Assembly: GCA_910577175.1 (NCBI GenBank) | Contig: CAJTLU010000010.1 | Coordinates: 1-64,000, forward strand | DNA length: 64,000 nucleotides | Origin: an uncultured Lachnospiraceae bacterium | Lineage (GTDB): Bacteria; Bacillota; Clostridia; Lachnospirales; Lachnospiraceae | Direction of reading: 5' to 3' | Part shown: piece after piece, positions 25,704 to 34,838 of the stretch | Layout of the letters: each line of letters begins with the position of its first letter | How positions within the stretch are numbered: position 1 is the stretch's first letter | Notes under the pieces: generated by a model | The model's database searches: none | What the model was told of the DNA's origin: nothing | The model's input: the letters and a program-made list of their open reading frames with translations, nothing else | Translations under genes and position numbers: made by a program

Positions 25704-26216
25704 TTACATTTCCTTTAAATATGCCTCGTAACCGATACGCTCTATCTTTTCCTTCTTCTTCTCGACACCGGTCTTTAACTCTTCCTTATATGCCTCTATC
25801 TTTTGAAGCAGGGCATCGTCAGAAACCGCGAGCATTTTCGCTGCCAGAATGCCTGCATTCTGCGCCCCGTCGATTGCTACCGTCGCCACCGGAATCCCGG
25901 ACGGCATCTGCACAATCGAATACAGGGAATCCACGCCGCTTAACGTCTTTGTGTGAATCGGCACGCCGATAACCGGAAGCGGAAAAATTGCCGCGCACAT
26001 TCCCGGAAGATGTGCCGCGCCTCCTGCGCCTGCGATAATTACCTTAAAGCCCTTTTCCTTTGCCGTCTTTGCATAATCAAAAAAGATATCCGGCATGCGG
26101 TGCGCCGAAATTACCGTAACCTCATAAGAAATCCCGAACTTGTCTAACATCTGCGCCGCCTTGCTCATTACCGGCAGATCCGAATCACTGCCCATTACAA
26201 TACCAACCTGTGCCAT
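25704..26216 (-). CDS. purE: 5-(carboxyamino)imidazole ribonucleotide mutase
   Basis: 170 residues from the ATG at 26216 (AGGAAAGGCGG upstream). Class I PurE signatures are VGIVMGSDSDLPVMSKAA, VISAHRMPD and GAGGAAHLPGM. It moves the carboxyl group of N5-CAIR to C4, step six of purine synthesis. No other pur gene is in the window and it has its own promoter and terminator, so it appears to be a single-gene unit here. No PurR box or purine riboswitch was seen. Confidence 0.95.
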   Translation of the reverse strand: MAQVGIVMGSDSDLPVMSKAAQMLDKFGISYEVTVISAHRMPDIFFDYAKTAKEKGFKVIIAGAGGAAHLPGMCAAIFPLPVIGVPIHTKTLSGVDSLYSIVQMPSGIPVATVAIDGAQNAGILAAKMLAVSDDALLQKIEAYKEELKTGVEKKKEKIERIGYEAYLKEM

Positions 26217-26247
26217 TTTATTCCGCCTTTCCTGTCTTATTTTTCTT

Positions 26248-26276
26248 ATCGTAGCATACCACACCCGAAATTGCAA
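26248..26276 (-). promoter_or_regulatory. Sigma-A promoter of purE
   Basis: Minus strand TTGCAA, 17 bases, TACGAT, about 32 bases before the purE ATG. Confidence 0.6.
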
Positions 26277-26290
26277 CTAAAAGCTTCCTT

Positions 26291-26542
26291 GTGTTTCCGC
26301 ATTTTCTAAGCACTCTTAGAAGTTTCCCGGAGGCCGTGCAGTAGCTTAGTTTTGCATGCGCAACACTACACCGGACTTCCTCTAAGTGCCGCTATGCCGC
26401 TCGGTGACGTCCTCGCGCCTGACCAGCACTAAGAGGTGATTCCGGTTCCGCTAAAAACTGCGGTCCTTCGGACAAATGCAAAACTAAGCTACTGCACGGC
26501 CTCCGGGGAACTTTCAAGGTTACTGGAAAGATGCAGAAACGC
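26291..26542. repeat. Full copy of a dispersed MITE-like inverted-repeat element
   Basis: About 252 bp. Outer arms of about 67 bp are inverted copies of each other, including a perfect 31-bp core (26327-26357 and 26476-26506). The inside holds conserved modules found elsewhere in the window: CTCTTAG...GGCGCGAGGACG...CTTAGAGGAAGTCCGGTG (minus strand), matched at 52604-52712; and GATTCCGGTTCCGCTAAA with the GTCC-TTC-GGAC hairpin, matched at 6281-6377 and 54186-54240. It carries no transposase and lies between the aminopeptidase stop and the purE promoter. Confidence 0.8.
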
Positions 26543-26554
26543 ACGGAAACAGGC

Positions 26555-28624
26555 TTACTCCTCCAGCGCCTCGTTTAAGAGCTCTGTCCCCGGCAGCACA
26601 AAGCGCCCGTCCTTTAGCAGCACAATCTTCGTCCCGTCCGCACAGAGCGCCGCTATTTCCCCCAGCTCGTCATACGGTATCGTAATATCTGTATGGCAAT
26701 GGAAATATGCCTTCTCCGGCTCCGTGTTCCGGAGTGCGGAGCATTCGTTTTCCCGTGCGACGATTTCCTTGCCATCCGGGTTATATACCTTGTGTTCCTC
26801 ACTGTGCGAATAACAGGTATCGCCCACTGCAAAATGAGGGCCTGTTTTCTCCGCAATCAAAATCGGCAGTACCTCTGCAATGCCGTACTTCTTTCCCATC
26901 CGGTAGGCAGTCGTATTCGTACCGATAGCAAACTCGCCAAGCGGAAGCCAGTCGTGGTTTTTCAAAAGATTTTCTTTGATAAACCTCCTGTTTTCCTCTT
27001 CTGCGGCATAGTTTTCACAGGAATACTCCGCGGTTTTCCCGTCCCGGAATGCAATCCTCAGATTTTTGTACTCCGTACTTCCAAGGAACACGCTTGACAC
27101 ATGAAGAACGCCGTTTGTGCCGGTAAGCACCGGAGAGGTAAAGACTTCTCCGGCCGGAATATTCACATCGGCAGTACAGTTCTCAAAAATTGTCTCTTTG
27201 GAAGGATTCTTCAACCTCCAGAGCTGTACCGTAAGGTCTGTCTGGTTTTCTCCCCTTCCGGTTATATGCACTGCCTGCGCCTGATCTAATGCGTCAATCA
27301 TACACTGCTGTACCCTGCGGTAAGTCTCATTGTCCAGGCGGTTCAGACGGAGCGTTTCCTCAAAAATCTCCGGAAATTCCGTACCGATGGAAGGCAGCGG
27401 ATAGGCCACGATGGTATAGGAGGTTTTGTCTGACGGGAGATACTTCTCTGACAGTTCTCCCGCCCTGCCTGTAAACTCAACCTTCAGACGCTGCTGCCGC
27501 TTATCCAGACGGATTGCTTCCTCTGTATTGACCGGAAGCGGCAGACGTTCCCCAAACGTTTCCTGTACAAGCGGTCCTGCATAAAGTGCTATCTTCTCCT
27601 TCTCTGCCTCATAAACATGGCGCAGCGCTGCCTCTTTCCGCAAATACCACTGCTTATCTGCAAACAGTCCCTCGTCATTTCGGTGGTCGTAGTCGTACTG
27701 GAGGTTCACATTTGTTACCGTATAGCCCGCTTTTCTTGCATGCCGTCCCCCCGCAGGCGTGCGCACCGCTGTTACCGAAAGACCTTCCCGTTCCAACAAT
27801 AAAATGACTTCCCGCATCATCCGTTCAAAGCCGATTGCATAGCGCAGCCCTACGGTCTGCCCCTTAGCAAGCGGCACGCGCATTACCTGGAAGCCGCGCA
27901 GATAGCCGTCTACGACATTTTCCGCCGCTGCCTTGATTTTTTCTTCGGAAAGACCGTTCAAAAACGCCGCTACGCCAAATTCATTTTCCGTAATGTATTC
28001 GCCGTAACGGTACAGATAGCGCAGGTCGGAGCCGTCTGCCTCCATAATAATGTCCTTTGCAAACGTGTAGTTGGTATCAAACTGCTCCCGGAACCGCCAT
28101 GCCGCAAACAGCTCTGCGTTGTCCGCTTCAAAGGAATACAGCGCCGCACGGCACTCCCGGAACGTGTATTCATGGAATTCCTCAAAGTAATTATATACCT
28201 CAATAAAAAGCTCTGCCGCCATCACAACCGACAGGAGGTTCCCTTCTGCGGCGTAAAAGATCTGATTATTTATCTTTGCGGCAAGATAGGAAAGGAGTCT
28301 TCCGTACCTTTTCCCGAACAGCTTCCCTGTATACGCCGGATTGGAAAAGCTTCCGGCATAGCCTGCAGGAAGCACCTCTGCATAAAGCCGGTCAAAGAAT
28401 GCCTGGCATTGTTCCATCGGAGAGCGCAAAAGTTCTCCGCTCTCCATTTTCTCCGCATAAGAAAAAATGAGAAGAAGCTTTTGTGCCTGCGCTCTGAAAT
28501 ATGGCCGGAACTCCTCCGGCACTGTCTGCTCGGTTGGCATGGACGCAAGACGCTCCCTGCAAAGCTGCCATCTCTCTTTGGTTTCTTCTCTCTCTTCTTC
28601 CTGGATTTCCTTCCAATCTTCCAT
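26555..28624 (-). CDS. M29-family metalloaminopeptidase
   Basis: 689 residues from the ATG at 28624 (AAAGGAAACC upstream); a longer open frame to 29017 only shadows other genes. The C-terminal half is an AmpS/AmpT-type aminopeptidase with the metal-ligand segments GEFAIGTNTTAYRMGKKYG, EKTGPHFAVGDTCYSHSEEH and YFHCHTDITIPYDEL. The N-terminal 300 residues are additional to the usual 410-residue M29 enzyme and are helical, with no assigned function. It would cut N-terminal residues from peptides in the cytoplasm. It is the last gene of the long string starting at rnfC. Confidence 0.85.
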   Translation of the reverse strand: MEDWKEIQEEEREETKERWQLCRERLASMPTEQTVPEEFRPYFRAQAQKLLLIFSYAEKMESGELLRSPMEQCQAFFDRLYAEVLPAGYAGSFSNPAYTGKLFGKRYGRLLSYLAAKINNQIFYAAEGNLLSVVMAAELFIEVYNYFEEFHEYTFRECRAALYSFEADNAELFAAWRFREQFDTNYTFAKDIIMEADGSDLRYLYRYGEYITENEFGVAAFLNGLSEEKIKAAAENVVDGYLRGFQVMRVPLAKGQTVGLRYAIGFERMMREVILLLEREGLSVTAVRTPAGGRHARKAGYTVTNVNLQYDYDHRNDEGLFADKQWYLRKEAALRHVYEAEKEKIALYAGPLVQETFGERLPLPVNTEEAIRLDKRQQRLKVEFTGRAGELSEKYLPSDKTSYTIVAYPLPSIGTEFPEIFEETLRLNRLDNETYRRVQQCMIDALDQAQAVHITGRGENQTDLTVQLWRLKNPSKETIFENCTADVNIPAGEVFTSPVLTGTNGVLHVSSVFLGSTEYKNLRIAFRDGKTAEYSCENYAAEEENRRFIKENLLKNHDWLPLGEFAIGTNTTAYRMGKKYGIAEVLPILIAEKTGPHFAVGDTCYSHSEEHKVYNPDGKEIVARENECSALRNTEPEKAYFHCHTDITIPYDELGEIAALCADGTKIVLLKDGRFVLPGTELLNEALEE

Positions 28625-28647
28625 ATGGTTTCCTTTCCGCCCGGTTA

Positions 28648-28995
28648 TTAAAAAGGCATTCCTATAATATAAAGGCAGAACAGCAGGACAAACAATCCGC
28701 CTGCGCTTAAAAGCCCAACAAACGGAAGTTTGACATATACATCCCGCTCCCGCAGCCCCTGCAGGGACAAAGCAAATGCAATCACGCAAAGCACGGCAAC
28801 TGCAAGACCGGCAATTCCAATCCAACTCCCCGTCCCGCCTTTTTCTACTGCTGAAACAACACAGAGGACAAGAAAGACAAGAACACAAAGCATTGCCAGT
28901 ACAAAGCCTGCAGTTCCCTTCCCGGAACGTCTCCTGCTGTGAAAATGTATCGTATCCTTCTCTTTGTTCAAGAACGCAAATTTGTCCTTTATCAC
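28648..28995 (-). CDS. Small membrane protein, DUF6142-like
   Basis: 115 residues from the GTG at 28995 (AGGAGG upstream), overlapping the VanZ-like stop as GTGA. A charged N-terminus (KFAFLNKEKD) is followed by three hydrophobic helices (about 30-50, 58-80, 92-113) with a REKD-like loop (LRERDVYVKLPFVGL) before the last. This pattern resembles the DUF6142 proteins of Lachnospiraceae. Function unknown; the assignment is from memory of the family pattern. Confidence 0.6.
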   Translation of the reverse strand: MIKDKFAFLNKEKDTIHFHSRRRSGKGTAGFVLAMLCVLVFLVLCVVSAVEKGGTGSWIGIAGLAVAVLCVIAFALSLQGLRERDVYVKLPFVGLLSAGGLFVLLFCLYIIGMPF

Positions 28996-29444
28996 TTCTT
29001 TTTCCTCCTCCTTCCAAATAGCAGATAATAGCACCAGTATCCCAAAATACCGCCTAATGTGTTTAAAATCAGGTCATCCACATCAAAGGCGCCGGTTCTT
29101 GTAACCAGCTGGATGGTTTCTGCGGAAAGGCTTAACAGAAATGTCTGGAAAAGAATCTTTCCTGTATTCTGCCTGCGCAACGAAATTAACGGCACAAGCC
29201 AGCCAAATGGCATAAACGCAGCAATATTTCCGCCGATATTCATAAGCACATAGGAATACCCCACATGGTCAATATACCGGATTCCTCGTGCAATTTCCAA
29301 AAACGGCTTCAGATTATAGCGGTATCCCATCTCCTCCGTCCGCCCATAAGCACTGCTAAAAAAGAGCAGATAGGCCAACAGCAGAAGATACGCCAGAAAC
29401 AGCAGTATCGCAACGATACGGAGCGTTTCCTTTTTCTTTTCCAC
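28992..29444 (-). CDS. VanZ-like membrane protein
   Basis: 150 residues from the GTG at 29444 (AGGAGG 9 bases upstream). Four or five transmembrane helices are visible. VanZ-family signatures are YNLKPFLEIARGIRY, NIGGNIAAFMPFGWLVPL and TRTGAFDVDDLILNTLGGILGY. The family is named for a teicoplanin-resistance accessory protein, but most members have no known role, and no glycopeptide-resistance genes are nearby. Confidence 0.85.
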   Translation of the reverse strand: MEKKKETLRIVAILLFLAYLLLLAYLLFFSSAYGRTEEMGYRYNLKPFLEIARGIRYIDHVGYSYVLMNIGGNIAAFMPFGWLVPLISLRRQNTGKILFQTFLLSLSAETIQLVTRTGAFDVDDLILNTLGGILGYWCYYLLFGRRRKKK

Positions 29445-29471
29445 TTCACATCTCCTCCTTTCCATGTTTTC

Positions 29472-31811
29472 TTAACAGCGGCTGCTGTGACAAACGAGAT
29501 AAAGCACCTGATACTCCTGTGCCGTCTCCTTGAGAAAATACAGGGCACGCTTTAACTTTTCTTCATCCAGATTCACAAACGGGTCGTCCAGAATCAAAAA
29601 CGGCCGTTCCTCCTCAAAAAGTACGTCTACCAGCGCAAAGCGCATACAAAGTCCGAGCAGGTCCCGTAAGCCTGTACTAAAATACCCGATTTCCCTTCCT
29701 CCTCCGCATGCCGAGACACGGATTTCCAGATTGGTATCGACAGCCGCACCTTCAAAACGCCCGTCCATACCTTTTTCAAAATCCTCTCCGCCAAGCAGGG
29801 AAACATAGTCCTGAAAGCTCTTTAAAAGTCCCTCCATATAGCGGGAGGAAAAGCGTTCCTTTGCCGCCTGTAAGCATTTCATCGTCTCTTTAAGGACAAA
29901 ATGCTCCTTCTTTTTTTCCGAAAGTTCCTCTCTCAGCTGTAGAAGCCGTTCCTCATACTCTGTATACCTTTCCGCCTCTTTTTCAAAGACTTCGGCGCGG
30001 CTGCGGCAGTCCCTTTCCTCCTCTTCAAGCGACGCAAGCTTTTCTGTAATTTCCTTTTCCTTCTCCTGAAGTCCTGCAAAGCTTTCCTCCGGCGGGTTCA
30101 GACGGACAAACTCCTCCGGCGGATTTTCCTGTTCAAATTGTACCCGCTTTCCGGACGCCTCTGCAAGCTCTTTTGAAAATCTTATCAAATCCCTGACACG
30201 ATTCTCCAGCAGATGCAGCTCTCCGTCAATATCCTCTCCTTCTGTCCCCTGCTCCTGCAATAAGCGCCTGCTGCGTAAAAGAAGCTCTTCCTTCCGTTTC
30301 AGACTCCGTTTATAATTCTCATCTTTTTCCGAAAGACGGCGGTATTCCCGTACACAGTCAGACAAATGGTACAGTGCATCGGTAATATCCCCGTCTGCTT
30401 CCATGCCGCACTGTTTCAGCAGTACCCTGCTGTGTTCCCCCTGTGCAGCGCAGGCTTCCAGTTCCGAAAGCGCCTGCCCCTTTCTGCCTTCTGCTTCCTT
30501 CTTCTTTCGTTTCTTTTGTACTGCTTTCAGAAGAAAAAGGCTTCCGCCTGCCGCTGCCAGAACCGCAAATACTGCCAAAAGCAACCAAAACTTCCCGGAT
30601 ACGGCACTTCGTACTGCGGCTCCCGCCGCAGAAGCCGTTGCTGCCAGAAAAAGTACAACAGCACAGAGTACACAACGCCTTTTTTCATTCTCCGCGCTCT
30701 TCTCCTGCCGTTCCGCCTCTTCAAAAAGCAGCTCTGCCTTTGAAATGCGTTCCCTTCGTTCCCTTTCTGTCCGCTGGCACGCCTGCAGCTCCTCTGCCTC
30801 CGGCACGCCACATAAAAACTCCTTCTGAAGCGTATGAAGCTTTGTCTGCTCCCATTCCTCCAGCCGGTAGGAGCGCATCTCACCGGCCAGGAGCTTTGCT
30901 TCCTCCGCCTCCTGCCTGCACCGGCTTATCTCTTCAGGCTCCGGCACATCCGCATGGAACAGACCTTTTATCCCGTCGTGCTGCTGACGCAGACGTTCCT
31001 CCTGCTGGCAGAGTTCCCCGTAATGCCGCTTTCTGGCAAGCAGGGCTTCATAGCCTGCTGCCTCGGAAAGCCTCTTGCGGCATTCTGCAAGCTCCTGCTG
31101 ATACTCTTCCTTTTCCGCTGCTACGCTACGCTCCTTCTCCCGCCAGACCTTTGCATTTTCTTCCTTCCGGCGGCAGTCCGAAAGCCGCTCCTCCGTTTCG
31201 AAAATACTACGGTCAAGCTCCGCTACATAGCCTTTTTCGTCCTTCTGGCGGTCAGGAACATATCGTTTTCTGATCTCGTCTAATGTCTTCCATGCCTTGT
31301 CAAAATTACTGCTCTCTTCATCGCCCTCTGCAATCCTTCCGAGCTTTTTTCCGATGCTGTCATTCATTCCGCTGCCGGATATCTTGCTCTGCGGAAGATA
31401 GGTGCTGCGGGAGTAGGCCTCCTTGTCCAGCCCGAACAGCTCTTTTCCAAGCTCCGCCGAAAAGTCTGTGGATTCCAGGTTTGTAGAACGGTCCGTCAGC
31501 CGGAAGGTATCCTCCGCTTCCTTTGTCCCAAAGGTGCGCTCCGCCCGGTACTCCTTTCCATTTGCCTCAAAGTCCAGATATCCTCCCATAGCGCCGCCCC
31601 GCCACGGCTTATATCTGCGCCGCTCGGCTTCCTCTAACTTTGTCCGGCTTCCTGCATTTGGCATCCCGTAAAGCATGGCACGGATAAATGCTGCAAAGGT
31701 ACTCTTTCCCCAGCCATTCTCCGCACGAATGATATTAAGCCCTTTGGTAAAATCATAGGAGAAGTCCTGCAGCTTTCCAAAGCTGCTGATATAGCACCGC
31801 TTTAAAAGCAC
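29472..31811 (-). CDS. YhaN-like SMC/SbcC-type ATPase with a central membrane hairpin
   Basis: 779 residues from GTG 31811 (GGAGGAGG upstream). The P-loop AENGWGKST is at about 30-38; a long coiled coil follows and the C-terminus has the ABC signature region (FSTGLRDLLGLCMRFALV) and the Walker B/D-loop PFLILDDPFVNLD. Two hydrophobic segments (about 380-399 and 408-431) interrupt the coiled coil where SbcC would have its zinc hook, so the protein is probably membrane-tethered. Its partner nuclease gene overlaps it by 10 bases upstream. The pair resembles B. subtilis YhaO/YhaN rather than true SbcDC. A DNA end-processing role is inferred. Confidence 0.85.
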   Translation of the reverse strand: MLLKRCYISSFGKLQDFSYDFTKGLNIIRAENGWGKSTFAAFIRAMLYGMPNAGSRTKLEEAERRRYKPWRGGAMGGYLDFEANGKEYRAERTFGTKEAEDTFRLTDRSTNLESTDFSAELGKELFGLDKEAYSRSTYLPQSKISGSGMNDSIGKKLGRIAEGDEESSNFDKAWKTLDEIRKRYVPDRQKDEKGYVAELDRSIFETEERLSDCRRKEENAKVWREKERSVAAEKEEYQQELAECRKRLSEAAGYEALLARKRHYGELCQQEERLRQQHDGIKGLFHADVPEPEEISRCRQEAEEAKLLAGEMRSYRLEEWEQTKLHTLQKEFLCGVPEAEELQACQRTERERRERISKAELLFEEAERQEKSAENEKRRCVLCAVVLFLAATASAAGAAVRSAVSGKFWLLLAVFAVLAAAGGSLFLLKAVQKKRKKKEAEGRKGQALSELEACAAQGEHSRVLLKQCGMEADGDITDALYHLSDCVREYRRLSEKDENYKRSLKRKEELLLRSRRLLQEQGTEGEDIDGELHLLENRVRDLIRFSKELAEASGKRVQFEQENPPEEFVRLNPPEESFAGLQEKEKEITEKLASLEEEERDCRSRAEVFEKEAERYTEYEERLLQLREELSEKKKEHFVLKETMKCLQAAKERFSSRYMEGLLKSFQDYVSLLGGEDFEKGMDGRFEGAAVDTNLEIRVSACGGGREIGYFSTGLRDLLGLCMRFALVDVLFEEERPFLILDDPFVNLDEEKLKRALYFLKETAQEYQVLYLVCHSSRC

Positions 31812-32893
31812 GACTCTACCTCCTCCCCTGCGAGGGCACGCACGCCGATTTCCAGAATCATGCGCTTTTCTTCCTCTGTATACTCCTGTCCCATCACATA
31901 GCGGATAAACTCGCCGCGCAACGAAATATCATCCTCATAATTCTCTGGCTGTATCGCAAGCCCTATCTCCCTGTCATTTATCTTAAACGCAAAAAAGCCG
32001 TCCTCAAAACGCCTTGTCAGATACTGCAAATCCCGCTCCGCATGCAGAGAAACCTTTCCAGTCAGAGTCACCTTGACTAAATCCCTGTCTGGAATTTCGC
32101 GCAGGGCACTGCGGACGATTTGTTCTACTTCTAATGTACTCTCTGTTCCGGAAATATCTGCAAACACTTCATGGACCGTACGCACCGCAAACGGCACAAA
32201 AGAAACCTCTGCCTTCTTTTCTTCCATCTCAATCCAGACAAATCCTTTTTCCCCGCACTCGTCAAACCCACGCCCTTCCATACAGCCGCAGTAACAGTAA
32301 CAGCCTCTGGTATCCAGAGGCTCGCGGCGGTAGGAATGGATATGCCCCAGCGCAAGGTAGTCGATGTTTTTATTTTTTAACGCCGGAAGGTCGATGGTCT
32401 CCGCCTTCTCCGCTGAACGGTACTTCTCTGTCTGCCCGTGAAGAAGCACAATATTATAATCGTTCCGGTTCAGCACAAGCGAATCATACAGCTCTGCCGC
32501 GTTTCCGCCTGCAAGCTCCGCCCCCGCAATAACAACCTCCCCGTACCGGTAATAGGTCCATTCCGTCCCGAACAGCTTTAAATTCTGCGGACATTCTTCT
32601 GCATCTTCCGGAAAACCGCCGCCATCATGGTTCCCCCGCAGATACAGAAAATCAATTTCCGGAAAACGCAGTATTGTTTCTTTTACCAGATTGCGTGTCC
32701 GTTTTGTCACAGATTTACTGTCAAACAAATCCCCGGCAATTAAAACCACGTCTGCCCCATGCTCCGCGGCATATTCTGCCATCCGTACAAACCCGGTCAG
32801 AAGCTCGCTTTTCCGCTGTTTCCTTTTTTCTCCGTCCAAAGCTGTACTCAATGCGGAATCCAGATGCAAATCCCCACAGTGTAACAGCTTCAT
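31802..32893 (-). CDS. YhaO-like (SbcD/Mre11-type) metallophosphoesterase
   Basis: 363 residues from the ATG at 32893 (GGGAGG upstream; one-base overlap, TAATG, with the previous stop). All calcineurin-type metal motifs are present: CGDLHLD, LIAGDLFDS, LRGNHDG, LLHGQTEKY and ALGHIHSYR. The C-terminal part (about 230-363) is the capping and ATPase-binding region. This is a DNA exonuclease/endonuclease subunit that should act with the YhaN-like ATPase encoded next. Confidence 0.9.
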   Translation of the reverse strand: MKLLHCGDLHLDSALSTALDGEKRKQRKSELLTGFVRMAEYAAEHGADVVLIAGDLFDSKSVTKRTRNLVKETILRFPEIDFLYLRGNHDGGGFPEDAEECPQNLKLFGTEWTYYRYGEVVIAGAELAGGNAAELYDSLVLNRNDYNIVLLHGQTEKYRSAEKAETIDLPALKNKNIDYLALGHIHSYRREPLDTRGCYCYCGCMEGRGFDECGEKGFVWIEMEEKKAEVSFVPFAVRTVHEVFADISGTESTLEVEQIVRSALREIPDRDLVKVTLTGKVSLHAERDLQYLTRRFEDGFFAFKINDREIGLAIQPENYEDDISLRGEFIRYVMGQEYTEEEKRMILEIGVRALAGEEVESCF

Positions 32894-33342
32894 TACGCGC
32901 CTCCCAGCATACCCAGAAAGGTTTTCAAATAAGCAAAAAACAACATGAAAATAATACCGGTATAAATTAAGGACGCTCTTGCCCAGTTCTTTCTTGCGTC
33001 GGTAATCTGCGGAGAGAAGCCAAGCCAGAGCAGTACCCCTATATAGGCGAACAGACCGATTCCCGGAACAAACTGAAGGCACATGATCCCAAGAAACATC
33101 CAGACAGAAATGCCCTTCGCCTGCGAGGAGTCCTTCCGGGGCGTCTGCTGCTCCTCCCGGTACTCTGTCGTACCGAATGCGGTATACCCGCTCTCTTCCG
33201 ATGCCGCCCCGCTCTGGTAAGCATTCCAGGCGGAGACGTCTTCCTGCCAGTTTCTCCCTGCTTCCCTGAACGGGCTTCCGCAATAATCACAGTAATTTGC
33301 TTCCGGATTCATTGCTTCCCGTCCGCATGCCATACAACGCAT
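32893..33342 (-). CDS. Zinc-ribbon membrane protein
   Basis: 149 residues from ATG 33342 (GGTGG 7 bases upstream; the ATG at 33348 is too close to it). The N-terminal zinc ribbon has CMACG and CDYCG. A polar linker (about 30-80) is followed by two hydrophobic helices (about 83-105 and 120-145). Small proteins of this architecture are common in Firmicutes and not characterised. The gene follows rnfB by 21 bases and overlaps the nuclease gene. Confidence 0.75.
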   Translation of the reverse strand: MRCMACGREAMNPEANYCDYCGSPFREAGRNWQEDVSAWNAYQSGAASEESGYTAFGTTEYREEQQTPRKDSSQAKGISVWMFLGIMCLQFVPGIGLFAYIGVLLWLGFSPQITDARKNWARASLIYTGIIFMLFFAYLKTFLGMLGGA

Positions 33343-33363
33343 TTTCATTCCACCTTTCTTTTG

Positions 33364-34245
33364 TTATTCTTCCAAGCTGCGCCGCACAATGACCTTCTGC
33401 ACACATTTTTCCGCACAGACGCCGCAGCCGGTACACTTTTCAAAATCAATCCGCGGAAGATTATTCTCCATCGTAATCGCTCCGCTTTCACAAAACTTTG
33501 CACAAAGACCGCAGCCAAGACAGCCCGCCGCGCAGGCATCCTTTACCGCCCTGCCCTTCTCTTTTGAGCTGCATCCGACCAGACACCTTGCATCGTATGG
33601 AACCAGCTCAATCAGATGATTCGGACAAACGCTGACGCACTTTCCGCAGGCAACGCAACGCTCCTTATCTACGACTGCCACACCGTTCACGATGCGGATT
33701 GCATCAAACTGGCACTCCTTCACGCAGCTTCCGTAGCCCATACAGCCGGACTCACACTGCTTCTGCCCATGTCCCGGAATCAGCGCAAGCTTTCTGCAGT
33801 CCTGCAGACCATAATAATTGTACTTATACTCCGCTTTATCACAAGTACCGGAGCATTTTACAAAGGCAGTCTGCCTTACCCCCTCCTCGAGACTCTGTCC
33901 CATCAGTTCTGCTATCTGTGCCTTCGCCTCTGCCGGAGCTACCGGACACTGCCCTGCAGGCGCCTCTCCGTTTGCAATTGCCTTCGCCAGACCGTCACAG
34001 CCCGGAAAACCGCAGCCGCCGCAATTATTTCCCGGAAGAAGCTCCCTGACCGCAATTTCCCGCTCATCCACCGGGACAAACAAAAACTTTCCCGCTGCGC
34101 CAAGCAGGATACCGATTAAGAGGCCGACAATTCCCACAACCGCAGCCGCGGTTCCGATTGCTTTATAGTTTACGGCAGCCACCGTTACATTATGTAACGG
34201 GAAAAGCTCCGCCGCAATCAGATGGTGCAATATTAAACCCGTCAT
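33364..34245 (-). CDS. rnfB: Rnf complex subunit B (iron-sulfur)
   Basis: 293 residues. An N-terminal membrane helix (about 30-55) is followed by the four-cysteine cluster motif CGGCGFPGC and a series of ferredoxin-type motifs (CVACGKCVSVCP, CLGCGLCAKFC, CTGCGVCAEKC). The many cysteines are typical of the longer clostridial RnfB, which accepts electrons from reduced ferredoxin. It follows rnfA by 7 bases and ends the rnf genes proper. The exact start is uncertain because the ribosome site (AGGAG) is only 3 bases from the ATG at 34245. Confidence 0.95.
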   Translation of the reverse strand: MTGLILHHLIAAELFPLHNVTVAAVNYKAIGTAAAVVGIVGLLIGILLGAAGKFLFVPVDEREIAVRELLPGNNCGGCGFPGCDGLAKAIANGEAPAGQCPVAPAEAKAQIAELMGQSLEEGVRQTAFVKCSGTCDKAEYKYNYYGLQDCRKLALIPGHGQKQCESGCMGYGSCVKECQFDAIRIVNGVAVVDKERCVACGKCVSVCPNHLIELVPYDARCLVGCSSKEKGRAVKDACAAGCLGCGLCAKFCESGAITMENNLPRIDFEKCTGCGVCAEKCVQKVIVRRSLEE

Positions 34246-34252
34246 CTTCTCC

Positions 34253-34837
34253 TCAGCCTCCTATCTGTAAACTGGCAAAACCGTTGAACGCAATCGCCAT
34301 CAGTCCCGCTGCAATCAGCACAATCGGCATTCCCTGAAACGCCTTCGGGATATCGGAATGCTCCATCCGCTCCCGGATTCCTGCCAGAATCACAATCGCA
34401 AGCGCAAAGCCCACCGCCGTCGCAAAACCGTTCACCACGCCGGTCAGCAGTCCGTATCCGTTCTGCACGTTTGTCAGTGCAATGCCAAGCACCGCGCAGT
34501 TTGTCGTAATCAGCGGCAGATAGACCCCGAGTGCGGAGTAGAGCGCCGGACTCATCTTCTTTAAAATCATTTCTACCAGCTGCACCAGCGCCGCAATGAC
34601 AAGGATAAATACAATTGTCTTCATATAATCCATATCAAACCGGAGCAGTATCCCGTCATAAATCAGGGAGGTCACCGCGGAGGCAATCGTAATAACAAAA
34701 ATAACCGCTGCGCCCATACCGGCTGCCGTTTTAATCTTCTTGGAAACCCCGAGGAACGGACACAGCCCGAGGAACTGGCTGAGTACCACGTTATTGACCA
34801 ATGCCGCTCCCACCGCAATCAGCAATAGCTCCTTCAT
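34253..34837 (-). CDS. rnfA: Rnf complex subunit A (integral membrane)
   Basis: 194 residues from the ATG at 34837 (AGGAGGAGG upstream, inside the end of rnfE). Six transmembrane helices are visible, with the RnfA/NqrE signatures NNVVLSQFLGLCPFLGVS and LITTNCAVLGIAL, whose paired cysteines are the ligands of the in-membrane 2Fe-2S centre shared with RnfE. It carries electrons across the membrane between RnfB and RnfG/D. Confidence 0.95.
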   Translation of the reverse strand: MKELLLIAVGAALVNNVVLSQFLGLCPFLGVSKKIKTAAGMGAAVIFVITIASAVTSLIYDGILLRFDMDYMKTIVFILVIAALVQLVEMILKKMSPALYSALGVYLPLITTNCAVLGIALTNVQNGYGLLTGVVNGFATAVGFALAIVILAGIRERMEHSDIPKAFQGMPIVLIAAGLMAIAFNGFASLQIGG

Positions 34838-34838
34838 A

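Noticed and set aside
28625..29017. N-terminal extension of the M29 aminopeptidase to 820 residues
   Set aside because: The extra part is the shadow frame of the small membrane protein gene; a good ribosome site precedes the ATG at 28624.
28992..29444. Glycopeptide-resistance (van) gene cluster
   Set aside because: Only a VanZ-like membrane protein is present; no vanH/A/X or regulator genes are nearby, and VanZ homologues are common in sensitive Firmicutes.
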